Origin: Bog-473 sp963834405 | GTDB taxonomy: Bacteria; Actinomycetota; Acidimicrobiia; Acidimicrobiales; RAAP-2 | Length of the DNA stretch: 64,000 bases | Assembly: GCA_963834405.1 (NCBI GenBank) | Contig: CAWIBX010000003.1 | Location: 124,001-188,000 of the forward strand | Reading direction: 5' to 3' | Shown here: positions 37,860-46,993 of the stretch, piece after piece | Layout: each line of letters begins with the position of its first letter | How positions within the stretch are numbered: the stretch's first letter is position 1 | Notes under the pieces: model-generated | What the model saw: only the letters and a program-made list of their open reading frames with translations | Databases searched by the model: none | Told to the model about the DNA's origin: nothing | Position numbers and translations under genes: made by a program

Positions 37860-38693
37860 GTGCGGGACTACAGGGGACGCGTCGCCGCGGTGACGGGGGC
37901 GGCGTCGGGCATCGGCCGCGCTCTGGCGAACGACCTCGCCCGCCGAGGCGCCCACCTGGCGCTCGCGGACAGAGACGACGCCGGGCTGGCCGAGACGGTG
38001 GCGCAGTGCGAGGAGCGCGGGGTGAAGATCACGGCGCAGCACCTCGACGTGGCGGAGCGGGACGCCGTCTACGCCTGGGCCGACCAGGTGGTGGCCGACC
38101 ACGGCACGGTCAACCTCGTCGTGAACAACGCCGGCGTGGCGCTGGGGGCGACGGTCGAGTCGATGACCTACGAGGACTTCGAGTGGCTGATGAACATCAA
38201 CTTCTGGGGGGTGGTGTACGGCACGAAGGCGTTCCTGCCCCACCTCAAGGCGTCGGGGGAGGGCCACATCGTCAACCTCTCCAGCGTGTTCGGCCTGATC
38301 AGCGTCCCCTCCCAGTCCGCCTACAACGCCGCCAAGTTCGCCGTGCGCGGGTTCACCGACGCGCTGCGCATGGAGCTCGAGATAGAGGGCGCGCCCGTGT
38401 CGGTGACCACGATCCACCCCGGCGGCATCAAGACCAACATCGCCCGCAACGCCCGCATGGACCCGAGCGTCACCGAGATCACCGGCGACCCCGAGCGGGC
38501 CCGGCGCGACTTCGAGCGCATCTTCATCACCAGCCCGGAGAAGGCGGCGCGCCAGATCCTCGCCGCGGTCCAGCGCGACCGGCGCCGCGCCCTCATCGGT
38601 CCCGACGCCAAGGCCATCGACCTGGTCTCCCGGCTGCCGGGGACGCTGTACCAGACCGCCTTCGCCCGGGGCGCCCGTCGCATCCGCCACTAG
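37860..38693 (+). CDS. Short-chain dehydrogenase/reductase
   Basis: A 277-residue protein from GTG at 37860. Cofactor motif AVTGAASGIGRALA, NNAGVAL, catalytic Ser in VNLSSVFG and YNAAK, and PGGIKTN after it. It is typical of classical SDRs associated with steroid or fatty alcohol oxidation. Third gene of the monooxygenase operon and the likely partner that makes the ketone substrate. Confidence 0.88.
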   Translation: MRDYRGRVAAVTGAASGIGRALANDLARRGAHLALADRDDAGLAETVAQCEERGVKITAQHLDVAERDAVYAWADQVVADHGTVNLVVNNAGVALGATVESMTYEDFEWLMNINFWGVVYGTKAFLPHLKASGEGHIVNLSSVFGLISVPSQSAYNAAKFAVRGFTDALRMELEIEGAPVSVTTIHPGGIKTNIARNARMDPSVTEITGDPERARRDFERIFITSPEKAARQILAAVQRDRRRALIGPDAKAIDLVSRLPGTLYQTAFARGARRIRH

Positions 38694-38703
38694 GGTCCTG
38701 TCC

Positions 38704-39401
38704 ATGGCCGACCTCGTCACCTACGACCGGAACGGGGTAGTGAGCACTGTCACCATGGACGACGGCAAGGTCAACGTCTTCTCGTTCGACATGCTGCGGG
38801 CGCTCCACGAGGCGTTCGACCAGGCCGAGCGCGACGAGACGGTGGTGCTGCTCACCGGGAGGCCGGGTTACTTCTCCGCCGGCTTCGACCTCAAGGTCCT
38901 CCGGGACGGCGGGGCGGAGGCGACGCGCGAGCTGCTGGCGCTCGGCGCCACGCTGGCCGAACGCATCCTGCTCTTCCCCGCTCCCGTCGTGGTGGCCTGT
39001 CCGGGCCACGCCTTCCCCGCCGGCGCCTTCCTCCTCATGGCGGCCGACGAGCGGATCGGGGCGGCGGGTCCCTTCAAGCTCGGGCTCAACGAGGTCCGCA
39101 TCGGGCTGACGCTGCCGTGGTTCGCCATCGTGCTGGCGCGCCACCGCCTCACGCCGACGCACTTCGACCACGTCACCGTGACCGGGACCATGTTCGACCC
39201 GGAGGGGCCCGGGAAGCCGGGCTGCTCGACACGGTGGTGGCACCCGCGGACCTGGAATCGGCCGCCCGCGAGGCGGCGGACGACCTGGCGACGCTGGACC
39301 GCCGTGCCCACGCCGGCACGAAACGGCGGGCGCGTCAGGCCGAGGCGAACGAGCTGCGTGCCGCGATCGAGACCGAGCTGGCGCCGACGGCGGCGCCGTG
39401 A
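38704..39401 (+). CDS. Enoyl-CoA hydratase/isomerase family protein, one base missing
   Basis: The first frame has the crotonase core VNVFSFDMLRALHEAFDQAE, LTGRPGYFSAGFDLKVL and GHAFPAGAFLLMAADERIGA, then breaks after TMFDPEG. The next frame continues with REAGLLDTVVAPADLESAAR and ends LAPTAAP. One G missing from GAGGGGCCCGGG at about 39204-39212 explains it, and the restored gene has 233 codons, normal for the family. It probably acts on a CoA thioester made downstream of the monooxygenase/SDR steps. Its true stop overlaps the next start (GTGA). Confidence 0.82.
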
Positions 39402-39985
39402 GCACGGCGCGGGGTGAGAGAAGTGGGAGAACTGGACAGCGGGCGTGGCCCGGCCCATCATTTCCGCCGGTGGAACAGCCCTCTGTGGTCGAGAGCCTGA
39501 TCCGGTTGCCGGGGGCGCTGCTGCGGCTTCCGACCTCGGCCGTGACGGCGCTCGACGCCATCAACGACATGTCTGTGCGCCTCGACCGTCTCATGGTCAT
39601 GATGGAGCGCATTGAGGGCGGCATGAACCGCGCCGGATCGGGCATCGACCTGGCGGCCAGCGGCATCTCCGGCGCGGTGAGCGGGCTCGAGAACGCCGTC
39701 GGCATCCTCGACGGCTCGCTCCCGTCGCTCTCCGACTCGGCGTCGGCCCTGCGCAACCTCACGGAGCGCCTGGGCTCGGTGGCGGTGGAGCTGGCGACCG
39801 AACTGCCCAAGGCCACCAAGTCGCTCCAGGAGGTCTCCCCCGAGCTCTCGACCGTGGTGGGCCTGCTGGACGAGCGCTTCACCCACCTGGACACCGTCGT
39901 CACGGAGCTGGCCCGCTTGATGGAGGGCGTGGTCGGGATGATCCCCGGCATGCGACGGGTCCTCCGCCCCCCGACCCCCGTCTGA
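39398..39985 (+). CDS. Amphipathic helical protein, phasin-like, unknown function
   Basis: A 195-residue frame from GTG at 39398 (GTG at 39470 is an alternative giving 171 residues). Mostly long heptad-like helices: VESLIRLPGALLRLPTSAVT, LDRLMVMMERIEGGMNRAGS, ISGAVSGLENAVGILDGSLP and LRNLTERLGSVAVELATEL. No catalytic motif. It resembles phasin or chemoreceptor-stalk helices. I do not recognise a named family. Confidence 0.55.
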   Translation: MSTARGERSGRTGQRAWPGPSFPPVEQPSVVESLIRLPGALLRLPTSAVTALDAINDMSVRLDRLMVMMERIEGGMNRAGSGIDLAASGISGAVSGLENAVGILDGSLPSLSDSASALRNLTERLGSVAVELATELPKATKSLQEVSPELSTVVGLLDERFTHLDTVVTELARLMEGVVGMIPGMRRVLRPPTPV

Positions 39986-40023
39986 TCCACCGGCCCGAGC
40001 ACGGCCCAGCAGAGGAGTACATC

Positions 40024-40776
40024 ATGGGCACCGCCGACCACGACGCCGCCGTCGCGACCGTGCGGGCGACGTCGGAGCCGATCCACGACATCGGCACCGC
40101 GATCTACCTCAGCCCCGACGTCTTCGGCTGGGCCGCGAAATGGGGTTGGACGAACCCGTTGGCCTTCTATTTCGCGGGTCGGGCCGGGATGCTCGGTGAG
40201 GTGGGCGCCGACGTCGTGACGTCCGCGCTCGGGTGGTTCGAGCCGAACGCCGTGAAGGCGATGTACGAGGAGGGCGCGGCGGTGGCCGGCGCCAGGGCGG
40301 CGGCGGCGCACATGGCCGAGGCCCACTCGATGTGGGGCGACAAGCACTACGCCGACGTCCCGGACGTCGACCGCATCGCCGCCCTTACCGAAGAGTTGGT
40401 CGGCGGGCTCGAGGGGTCGGGCATCCCGCTCTTCGTGGGGTGGCGCGACGCCGAGCGGTCGAGATCCGCGCCCGGGCGGGCGGCCCAGCTCATGCAGATC
40501 CTCTGCGAGTGGCGGGGCGGGCTGCATCTCGTCTCCACGACGGCCGCGGGCCTGTCGCCGCTGGAGGCCATCCTGACGAACGAGGGCCCGGGCCAGGCCA
40601 AGTTCTTCGGCTGGTCCGAGCCCTTCCCCGACTGCGCGGCCATAAAGGCCAAGCACGACGAGGCGGAGGAGATGACCGACCGGCTCTGCGCGTCGGGGCT
40701 GCTCAGGGCGCTCGGCGCAGAGCGGTTCGCCGACTTCGAGCGCGGCGTCAAGGCGTTGAAGGACGTCACGCCCTAG
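40024..40776 (+). CDS. SCO6745-family protein
   Basis: A 250-residue protein. EPIHDIGTAIYLSPDVFGWA, AGRAGMLGEVGADVVTSALG and WFEPNAVKAMYEEGA are family hallmarks. It is all-helical, of unknown biochemical function, and mostly found in Actinomycetota, where it neighbours lipid genes. It follows the helical protein and ends the plus-strand cluster before the tRNA pair. Its start has AGAGGAG-like sequence upstream. Confidence 0.75.
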   Translation: MGTADHDAAVATVRATSEPIHDIGTAIYLSPDVFGWAAKWGWTNPLAFYFAGRAGMLGEVGADVVTSALGWFEPNAVKAMYEEGAAVAGARAAAAHMAEAHSMWGDKHYADVPDVDRIAALTEELVGGLEGSGIPLFVGWRDAERSRSAPGRAAQLMQILCEWRGGLHLVSTTAAGLSPLEAILTNEGPGQAKFFGWSEPFPDCAAIKAKHDEAEEMTDRLCASGLLRALGAERFADFERGVKALKDVTP

Positions 40777-40890
40777 CCCGTCCGCAGGCCCATCCGGGGT
40801 GGGGAAAGAACCCCCGAGGGACTACAGTGAAGCGCTGCTCTACGGGAGGCCCCGAGTCGCCCCGGCGGGCAGCACGGCCGTTGCGGTCAC

Positions 40891-40965
40891 GGACCTGTGG
40901 TGCAGCTCGGAGTGCACGCCGCCCTGTCAAGGCGGAGGTCGCGGGTTCAAATCCCGTCAGGTCCG
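40891..40965 (+). tRNA. tRNA-Asp (GTC anticodon)
   Basis: A 75-base cloverleaf. Acceptor GGACCTG/CAGGTCC, anticodon stem CCGCC/GGCGG closing CTGTCAA with anticodon GTC, and T arm CGGG-TTCAAAT-CCCG. Discriminator G; CCA not encoded. Confidence 0.95.
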
Positions 40966-41010
40966 CCGCCGGCGCCCGACCCGTCCTGCGGCGGTCAGGC
41001 CCGGTTACCC

Positions 41011-41083
41011 GGTCGGGTAGCTCAGTTGGTAGAGCGCGCGCCTGAAAAGCGTGAGGTCCGCGGATCGATGCCGCGCCCGACCA
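41011..41083 (+). tRNA. tRNA-Phe (GAA anticodon)
   Basis: A 73-base cloverleaf. Acceptor GGTCGGG/CCCGACC, D arm GCTC-AGTTGGTAGA-type, anticodon stem CGCGC/GCGTG around CTGAAAA (GAA). The T arm CGCGG/CCGCG has loop ATCGATG, with A at position 54 instead of T. CCA is not encoded. It marks the left edge of a region of apparently lower GC. Confidence 0.93.
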
Positions 41084-41116
41084 CCGACAAGTCCAGGTGA
41101 CAGCGGTTTCGATGAT

Positions 41117-41142
41117 CAGTTCGTTCGAACAGTTCGTTCGAA
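41117..41142. repeat. Direct 13-bp duplication downstream of tRNA-Phe
   Basis: CAGTTCGTTCGAA occurs at 41117-41129 and again immediately at 41130-41142. Each copy contains the palindrome TTCGAA. It could be a regulator site or the scar of an integration event beside the tRNA. No second distant copy was identified. Confidence 0.6.
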
Positions 41143-41302
41143 TCGCAATATTTCGTGCCACATCATGGCCACACCGGATCTGTTACGTGATACGTGAGAG
41201 TTGGGTCCCCCAACGAAGAGTCCCGCTTCCTGCTGCCACGAAGACCAGGACCCCGAGTTACAGGACCACGCAGACGATCAACGTGCCGACGACAATCCGC
41301 CG

Positions 41303-42877
41303 TCAGCCCGAGACCGAGATCACCCAGAAGTTGGGGGGTGCTCCGACGTAGGGGATGTCCTGGAGGTTCTTCACCGCTTTGCTGCCCGAGGTCAATGCCG
41401 GCACGAAGTCGATGTAGAAGGCCAGGGCGTTCTTGATCACGATGTTCTGGGCCTGAACCCACGCAGCCTTGAGTTTCGGGCTGGTCGGTGGCAGCGACTG
41501 GATCTCGGTGGTGAGCGCGTTCAGCGCCGGGTTGCTGTAGTCGCATATGTCACCGATGCTGCCGCCCGGGATGAACATGGTCGTCAGCTTCCCGATTCCG
41601 GGCAGGCCGGACGGGTTCAGACCCATTTCGGCTTTGTGGTCTGAATACAGGTCGGTGACGTAGTTGCTCGTCGGGACGATCTTCAACTTGACCCCGATCT
41701 GTGCCCATTCGGCCTGAAGCACCGTGGCCAACTGGTCCGTGTCGGACTCCGGCAACGCCATGAGTGACGTGGAGAATCCGTGCGGATAGCCCGCCGCGGC
41801 TAGGAGCGCCTTGGCCTTCTTCACGTTGTACGCGTAGTAGTTCGTCAACGAAGTGTCGTAGAGGTTGCTCGTGGTGGGGAAGAAACTCCAGGCCGGCTGA
41901 CCCTTCCCGAAGAGGAGTGCTTTGTTGATCGCGGATCGGTTGATCGCGTAGCTGAGTGCCTGGCGGACCCGCACGCTCGCGAGCGGCCCCGACGACTTGC
42001 AGATCGGGACGGCGTAGTAGTTCGCGTCGGGGAACGACGAATAGACCTGCAGGTTCGACTGGCCTTCGATGGTAGACAGGTCCGAGACCGGAATCCCCTG
42101 CACGTTCACCAAGCCGGACTCGATGGCGTTCACCTGCTGTGGCCCGGAGGGGACGTTGACGAAGGTGATTCCCGAGAGCTTGATACTTGACGCGTCCCAG
42201 TAGCGGGGGTTCTTGACCAGGACGAGGCTCTCGTCGGTGGAATAGCTCTTAATCATCCACGGTCCTGCTCCGACCACGTTGGTGTTCGGGTTCCCGGTGC
42301 TCGGTCCGGTGGGAAGTGCCATAAAGGACTCCTGATCGGCGAGAAGGGGGTAGAACGTTGAGGCGACCGGCTTCGAGAAGGTCATCGTCAGCGAGTCGGC
42401 TCCCGTGACGTCGATCGACGAGATGTCGTAGAACGATGAGTTGAAGGCCCCTAGGTTTGGATTTGTCATGTTGCGTTCGAACCCGGCCTTGACGGCCTTC
42501 GCGTCGAGGGTCGCGCCGTTGGAGTACACGAGTCCCCGGCGGAGCGTTATGTCGAGTGTCGACGGGTTTGGGATCGTGACGTTCGACGCGAGGTCCGGCA
42601 CCAAGGTCCCATTTGTCGTCAAACGCAGGAGTCCGGCGTAGACGGGCCAGTCGTAATCGAAGAAGCCGGCGGGGCCCGTGAACTGCGTCGGGTCGAACTC
42701 GATGGGATTGATTCCGCCCGAGAACGGGTAGCCGACCCTGAGGACGCCGACTGCGTTGCTCGACGCGGCACCCGCATTGGCGCTACCGGCCACTAGCATC
42801 TGGCTGGCCAGTAACAGGCCGACAGCCATCACGAACATCGTGATCTGCCGAGTCTGTCTCTCCCGCAGGGTCCTCAT
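41303..42877 (-). CDS. Peptide/nickel-type ABC transporter substrate-binding protein
   Basis: A 524-residue protein with a signal peptide (residues 1-36, FVMAVGLLLASQMLVAGSANA). Family 5 solute-binding features follow: LRVGYPFSGGINPIEFDPTQ, LRRGLVYSNGATLDAKAVKA and RVRQALSYAINRSAINKAL. There is no lipobox Cys at the cleavage site, which is unusual in a Gram-positive-type envelope. No permease or ATPase genes sit next to it. It likely binds an oligopeptide or similar ligand outside the membrane. Confidence 0.85.
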   Translation of the reverse strand: MRTLRERQTRQITMFVMAVGLLLASQMLVAGSANAGAASSNAVGVLRVGYPFSGGINPIEFDPTQFTGPAGFFDYDWPVYAGLLRLTTNGTLVPDLASNVTIPNPSTLDITLRRGLVYSNGATLDAKAVKAGFERNMTNPNLGAFNSSFYDISSIDVTGADSLTMTFSKPVASTFYPLLADQESFMALPTGPSTGNPNTNVVGAGPWMIKSYSTDESLVLVKNPRYWDASSIKLSGITFVNVPSGPQQVNAIESGLVNVQGIPVSDLSTIEGQSNLQVYSSFPDANYYAVPICKSSGPLASVRVRQALSYAINRSAINKALLFGKGQPAWSFFPTTSNLYDTSLTNYYAYNVKKAKALLAAAGYPHGFSTSLMALPESDTDQLATVLQAEWAQIGVKLKIVPTSNYVTDLYSDHKAEMGLNPSGLPGIGKLTTMFIPGGSIGDICDYSNPALNALTTEIQSLPPTSPKLKAAWVQAQNIVIKNALAFYIDFVPALTSGSKAVKNLQDIPYVGAPPNFWVISVSG

Positions 42878-42972
42878 GATTCACCTTGTCTTTCTTTTGA
42901 AGGTCGCCCGTCCCGAGCGGCCCTGAGATTTGGGGAAAAGCATCGACGTCGCAGAGTCCTGAGCCTCGATTG

Positions 42973-43110
42973 TCAGATCCAGATCGCATCGTTGCCCGTG
43001 GAACCAGTGTCGTAGGTGACAGCGATCGACCTGTGCGCCCAAACGGAATCCGAACGCGTTCCCGTACTCTTGCAGCTCCCGTCGATCAGCATGCGGGTTT
43101 CGGCGGTCAT
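42973..43110 (-). pseudogene. Possible aldehyde dehydrogenase N-terminal remnant
   Basis: The ATG at 43110 is preceded by GAGGAG and lies just after the SDR stop. MTAETRMLIDG resembles the opening of aldehyde dehydrogenases, but similarity stops within a dozen residues and the frame ends at 42973. It may be a truncated stub or an unrelated short frame. Confidence 0.25.
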
Positions 43111-43114
43111 CTCC

Positions 43115-43893
43115 TCAGGGCTCGGAAACGCCACCCATCTGGTGCCCCCCGTCGACCGAGATCGTCTGGGCGGTGATGTAGGACGCGGCATCGCTGGCGA
43201 GAAAGACAATGGCGGCGGCCACCTCCTCGGGTCGGCCGACGCGGCGCAGCATCGTCCCCTCGCCGATCATCTTCGGGTCGATGCCCGCGAGGTCCCAAGC
43301 CGCGGAAGCTCGCTCTGATGCGCTCCGCCGACTGCGACGCAGTTGGCGCGGATTCCGAATGGACCCCACTCCGCTGCCGTCACTTGCGTGAACATCTGCA
43401 GCCCCGCCTTCGCAGCGGAGTAGTGCGCGCCGCCGCGCACACCGTAGAGTCCAGCGTCTGAGGAGACGTTCACGATGGAGCCCGATCGTTGTGCGAGAAA
43501 GTATCCGCCTGCTTCGCGGGTCGCTAGGTACGCCGGTCGGACGTTGAGGCTGAAGCTGGCGTCCCATGCCTTCGTCGGGAGTGAGCGCAATGGTCCCATG
43601 CGAGTGCCGCCGGCGTTGTTGACCAAGATGTCGAGTCGACCGAGCTCAGCCACGGTACGACGGACCATGTCGATGACTTGCGCCTCTTCTTTGACGTCGG
43701 TCGGGATGATCACACATCGCTTGCCGCTGTCGGCTTCGATCGATTGGGCCGTCCGCTCGAGGTCGGCCAGCGTTCGTGCTGCCACAGCGACGTTCGCACC
43801 GTTCGCAGCGAGCAACGAGGCGGTCGCCGCTCCGATGCCCGTGCCACCACCGGTGACGATCGCGACACGTCCGGACAGATCGAAGGGATTCAC
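43115..43893 (-). CDS. Short-chain dehydrogenase/reductase, one base missing
   Basis: The first frame has VAIVTGGGTGIGAATA, NNAGGTRMGP, VNVSSDAG and YSAAK with WGPFGIRANCVAVGG, then loses similarity near 43325. The adjacent frame supplies SERASAAWDLAGIDPKMIGE, RRVGRPEEVAAAIVFLASDA and YITAQTISVDGG, the standard SDR end. Adding one base gives 260 codons. Its start is three bases from the end of the GntR gene, so they form one transcript with the VOC and TesB genes. Confidence 0.82.
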
Positions 43894-43895
43894 GC

Positions 43896-44558
43896 CTACT
43901 TCTCGATGACCCGGCGGTGTTTGAGCTCGCGCACCACTGAACGGCCGGCGTCGCGGAAATCCTCCAGCCGGTACTGCGCCGCTAACTCACCGTCTCCGTC
44001 AGCAATTGCGTCAAGGACGCGGCCGTGCGCTCGTACAGTCGCAGCGTGATTGCGGGTGATGTACCGAAATGCGTGAGGAAGGAAACCGGTCTGCGAGCGC
44101 AACTGCGCGCGCAGGCGTCGTGACCCGCCGGCGCGATGCTCGATGCTCATGATCTGGGAGACCACCTTGTAGGTCTGATCCTTGTCCGAAGACTCGAGCA
44201 CCCGAAGTTCGTCAAGGAGTGTGCGAAGGGTGGCGACGGTCTCGACATCCTGCTTCTCGGCCAGCCGCCGTACGGCAAGACCACTGAGGAGGCCCATGAT
44301 TTCGAAGTCGTCGAGGATCGACTGGCCGTCGAAAGGTTCGACAAAGACTCCCCGGTGGTACTTCGTCGACACGATGCCGTCGCGCTCGAGAATCACCAGC
44401 GCTTCGCGCACCGGGAGCCGGCTGATGCCGAGCGCTCTCTCCAGTTCGTCGTGATCAATCCGATCGCCGGACCTGAGCTCGCCCTTGAAGAGCCGCTCGA
44501 TGATGTGGTCGACGACGGCAGCGCTCGTCTTGGTACGCAGAAGGCGTTGCTCGGCCAT
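43896..44558 (-). CDS. GntR-family regulator, FadR/FCD type
   Basis: A 220-residue protein. The ATG at 44558 overlaps the VOC stop (TGATG); a GTG one codon upstream is possible. Winged helix DELERALGISRLPVREALVI and the FCD domain, with a metal-type His set (SIEHRAGGSRRLRA, HAFRYITRNHAATVRAHGRV). It likely responds to an organic acid or acyl-CoA and controls this operon. Confidence 0.85.
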   Translation of the reverse strand: MAEQRLLRTKTSAAVVDHIIERLFKGELRSGDRIDHDELERALGISRLPVREALVILERDGIVSTKYHRGVFVEPFDGQSILDDFEIMGLLSGLAVRRLAEKQDVETVATLRTLLDELRVLESSDKDQTYKVVSQIMSIEHRAGGSRRLRAQLRSQTGFLPHAFRYITRNHAATVRAHGRVLDAIADGDGELAAQYRLEDFRDAGRSVVRELKHRRVIEK

Positions 44559-45151
44559 CACGGATCCTTCGATTCTGGAACCCGGTAGCCCTCACGGGTC
44601 AGCAGCCGGATCGGATCACGGCCGTCCCACTCAGCACAGGTCCGGGAGATTGCGTGCAGCTGGTGGAGAAAGCCCGGCGTTTGCTCCACGATCTCGGTAT
44701 AGAAGCCGAACGCGGCGACGGTGTCGACGTACGCAATTCGGAACCGGCCGCCGAGGCTTTCCGCCGCGACGGGGTGTCCCAAGGCCTTGAGATGTGCCGT
44801 CTTTGCGTCGTACTCGCTCGTCACCGTGGCGATCTGGTGCAACGCCGAGGTCCCATGACGGCTCCAATCGCGATAGATGCTGGGGGTGTCGCAATGCTGC
44901 TGGATGAGCTCGATCTGCACCGGCCCCGCTTGGGCCACCGCGACCTGGAGGCGGACCGTACGCGTCTCACCGTCGCGGAGAGTCAATTGCTGGTCGACCA
45001 CGGGCAAGACGTGAAACGGGCCGACGCCAAAGGTGTCAACCCAGCTCATTGCTGCGACCAAGACGTCGTCGACAACATGGCCTAGTTGGAAGAACCGGAA
45101 GTCGCCATCGGGCCACCGTTGTTCGTACAGAGGGTGCACCGGAACGGCCAT
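44558..45151 (-). CDS. VOC-family (glyoxalase/dioxygenase-fold) protein
   Basis: A 197-residue protein, ATG at 45151 overlapping the TesB stop (TGATG). FFQLGHVVDDVLVAAMSWVD begins the first module; HQIATVTSEYDAKTAHLKAL and RIAYVDTVAAFGFYTEIVEQ belong to the second. Conserved His and Glu positions of the vicinal oxygen chelate fold are visible. Probably a metal-dependent isomerase, epimerase or dioxygenase in acyl-CoA catabolism. Confidence 0.75.
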   Translation of the reverse strand: MAVPVHPLYEQRWPDGDFRFFQLGHVVDDVLVAAMSWVDTFGVGPFHVLPVVDQQLTLRDGETRTVRLQVAVAQAGPVQIELIQQHCDTPSIYRDWSRHGTSALHQIATVTSEYDAKTAHLKALGHPVAAESLGGRFRIAYVDTVAAFGFYTEIVEQTPGFLHQLHAISRTCAEWDGRDPIRLLTREGYRVPESKDP

Positions 45152-46035
45152 CAGGAGGTCCTCCGTCGCAAAAGCACCTCTTGGGCCACGGAGGCGACGA
45201 GACGGCCATCGGCGTCGTGAATGCTCCCGCGGGCGAGGCCGCGATCGCCCACCAACGCAGCCGCCTCCTGGGTGTAGAGGTGCCATGTGTCGAAACGAAC
45301 CGGTCGGTGGAACCAAATGGCGTGATCGAGGCTGAGGCCGTTGGCCCGTCCCGGACCGAGCTCGTCCGGGTGTAGCCGGAAGACCATGTCCATGAGGAAG
45401 AAATCGCTGGCGTAGGCGAGGAGCGCGCCATTCAGCGCGTGCGTCTCGCCGACCGATCGCGGCAGGCGCATCCAGTGCGCCCGCGCAGAGCTTTCGGTGG
45501 CGCCGGTGAGGAACGATGGCGATTCCGGCAAGCGAAACTCGACAGCTGGAGGCTGCTCGATCCAATGCTGACCGCTGGGTATGCCGACGGCCCACTCCTG
45601 GAGGAGAGGTACGTCCGCCGGTGCTGCCGCTCCTGTCGGCGACACCGTGACATCAGGTTCCGTTCGAAACGCGCCGAACGTCGCGATGGTGACCAGAAGG
45701 GGTGCATCATCTTCGAGCACCACCACCTGACGTGTTGCCATAGATCGCCCATCACGGACGCGCGTGACTGAGACTTCCACCGCGGCACCCGGCGTGGCGG
45801 CTTGTGTGAAGGCGGCGTGCAGCGAGTGGATCTCTTTGTCCTCCACTGTCGCCGCCGCGGCGACCACTGCCTGTGCCAGCAGCTGTCCACCGAAAATCCG
45901 GCTCGGCGTTTTCGATGTCGTGGCCTCGAGCGTGAAGCGATCGTCGCCCCTGGGCCGCAGGTCGAGCGCGCCGAGAAGATCCTGAAGCGACGCGCCAATC
46001 GCAGCGCCCAGGGCCCCTTTGACCTCTATCGACAC
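45151..46035 (-). CDS. tesB: Acyl-CoA thioesterase II
   Basis: A 294-residue protein from GTG at 46035. It shows a double hot-dog layout: SRIFGGQLLAQAVVAAAATV, HSLHAAFTQAATPGAAVEVS and, in the second half, LDHAIWFHRPVRFDTWHLYT with the catalytic Asp, then ARGSIHDADGRLVASVAQE. It hydrolyses medium- to long-chain acyl-CoA. First gene of the minus-strand operon TesB-VOC-GntR-SDR, divergent from the epimerase operon. Confidence 0.88.
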   Translation of the reverse strand: MSIEVKGALGAAIGASLQDLLGALDLRPRGDDRFTLEATTSKTPSRIFGGQLLAQAVVAAAATVEDKEIHSLHAAFTQAATPGAAVEVSVTRVRDGRSMATRQVVVLEDDAPLLVTIATFGAFRTEPDVTVSPTGAAAPADVPLLQEWAVGIPSGQHWIEQPPAVEFRLPESPSFLTGATESSARAHWMRLPRSVGETHALNGALLAYASDFFLMDMVFRLHPDELGPGRANGLSLDHAIWFHRPVRFDTWHLYTQEAAALVGDRGLARGSIHDADGRLVASVAQEVLLRRRTS

Positions 46036-46062
46036 GTGGTTAGCATGACACCGTGGCTGGAT

Positions 46063-46076
46063 TTGATCAAAGATCA
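46063..46076. promoter_or_regulatory. Candidate regulator site in the TesB/epimerase divergent region
   Basis: TTGATCAA (46063-46070) is a perfect palindrome that overlaps a direct repeat GATCAAAGATCA. It sits in the 43 bases between the two divergent starts, so a protein bound here would affect both operons. The FadR-type GntR is the natural candidate. Confidence 0.3.
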
Positions 46077-46078
46077 GA

Positions 46079-46993
46079 ATGGTGCTGACCGGCGAGAAGA
46101 TCCTCATCACAGGGCCGGCTGGGCGCATCGCCTACGGCATGGCCAAGACGCTCGCCCCCGACAACGAGGTGTGGGGCATCGCCCGGTTCTCGAATCCATC
46201 GACTCGGACAGAGGTCGAGGCGCTTGGCGTCATCACCCGGTCCGTCGACCTCGCTGATCCCGACTTCGGCGCCCTGCCGTCCGACTTCACGTACCTTCTC
46301 CACGTCGCCGCTGACTTCGGTGAGGACTACGAGCGGGGACTTCGGGTCAATGCAGAGGGTACCGGGCTGCTTCTCTCACATTGCCGGAACGCCAAGGCGG
46401 CGCTCGTTATGTCGACGCTTACCGTCTACAAGCCGCACCCCGATCCGTTTCACCCTTTCCGAGAGGACGATCCCATCGGTGATCAACTGCTGCCGAGCCC
46501 GCAGCCGTACTCGATCGTGAAGATCGCCGAGGAGGCTGTAGCGCGCTCCTGTGCCCGTCAGTTCGACCTGCCAATCACGATCACCCGCATGGGCAGCGCC
46601 TATGGCGATCGTGGCGGGTTGCCGCTGTGGCACCTGCAGGCCATCGCGGCCGGACACCCGGTGGAGGTGAGGTGGGATCCTCTTCCCTACAGCCCGATCC
46701 ACTACGACGACATCAACGCCCAGCTCGAGGCCCTGCTGGATGTTGCGGCGGTGCCGGCCACGATGGTGAACTGGGCAGGCGATGTGCCAGTGACCGCCCA
46801 GGAGTGGTCGGCCTACTTCGCCGAGTTGCTCCAGGTCGACGTCGAGCTCCGGGTAAGGGAGGTGCCCGGTGCGTCTCGCGGGTCCGTCGGCGACCACACG
46901 AAGCGATCGATGATCACGGGCCCGTGCACCGTCGACTGGAAGGTCGGCTTCCGCGACATGGCCTCGCACCACTTCCCCGATCGGATCACATGA
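46079..46993 (+). CDS. NAD-dependent epimerase/dehydratase family protein
   Basis: A 304-residue extended SDR. Cofactor loop ILITGPAGRIAYGMAKTLA (an unusual GxxGxxxxG spacing), LLHVAADFG, MSTLTVY and the catalytic PYSIVKIAEEA (Tyr and Lys). RMGSAYGDRGGLPLWHLQAI and PIHYDDINAQLEALL follow the family pattern. First gene of a three-gene operon; it overlaps the sulfotransferase gene (ATGA). Substrate not determinable, but sterol-type or sugar-nucleotide substrates are possible. Confidence 0.82.
   Translation: MVLTGEKILITGPAGRIAYGMAKTLAPDNEVWGIARFSNPSTRTEVEALGVITRSVDLADPDFGALPSDFTYLLHVAADFGEDYERGLRVNAEGTGLLLSHCRNAKAALVMSTLTVYKPHPDPFHPFREDDPIGDQLLPSPQPYSIVKIAEEAVARSCARQFDLPITITRMGSAYGDRGGLPLWHLQAIAAGHPVEVRWDPLPYSPIHYDDINAQLEALLDVAAVPATMVNWAGDVPVTAQEWSAYFAELLQVDVELRVREVPGASRGSVGDHTKRSMITGPCTVDWKVGFRDMASHHFPDRIT

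Noticed and set aside
41097..41351. 84-codon plus frame after tRNA-Phe
   Set aside because: No domain, no ribosome-binding site, and it runs into the binding-protein gene on the other strand.
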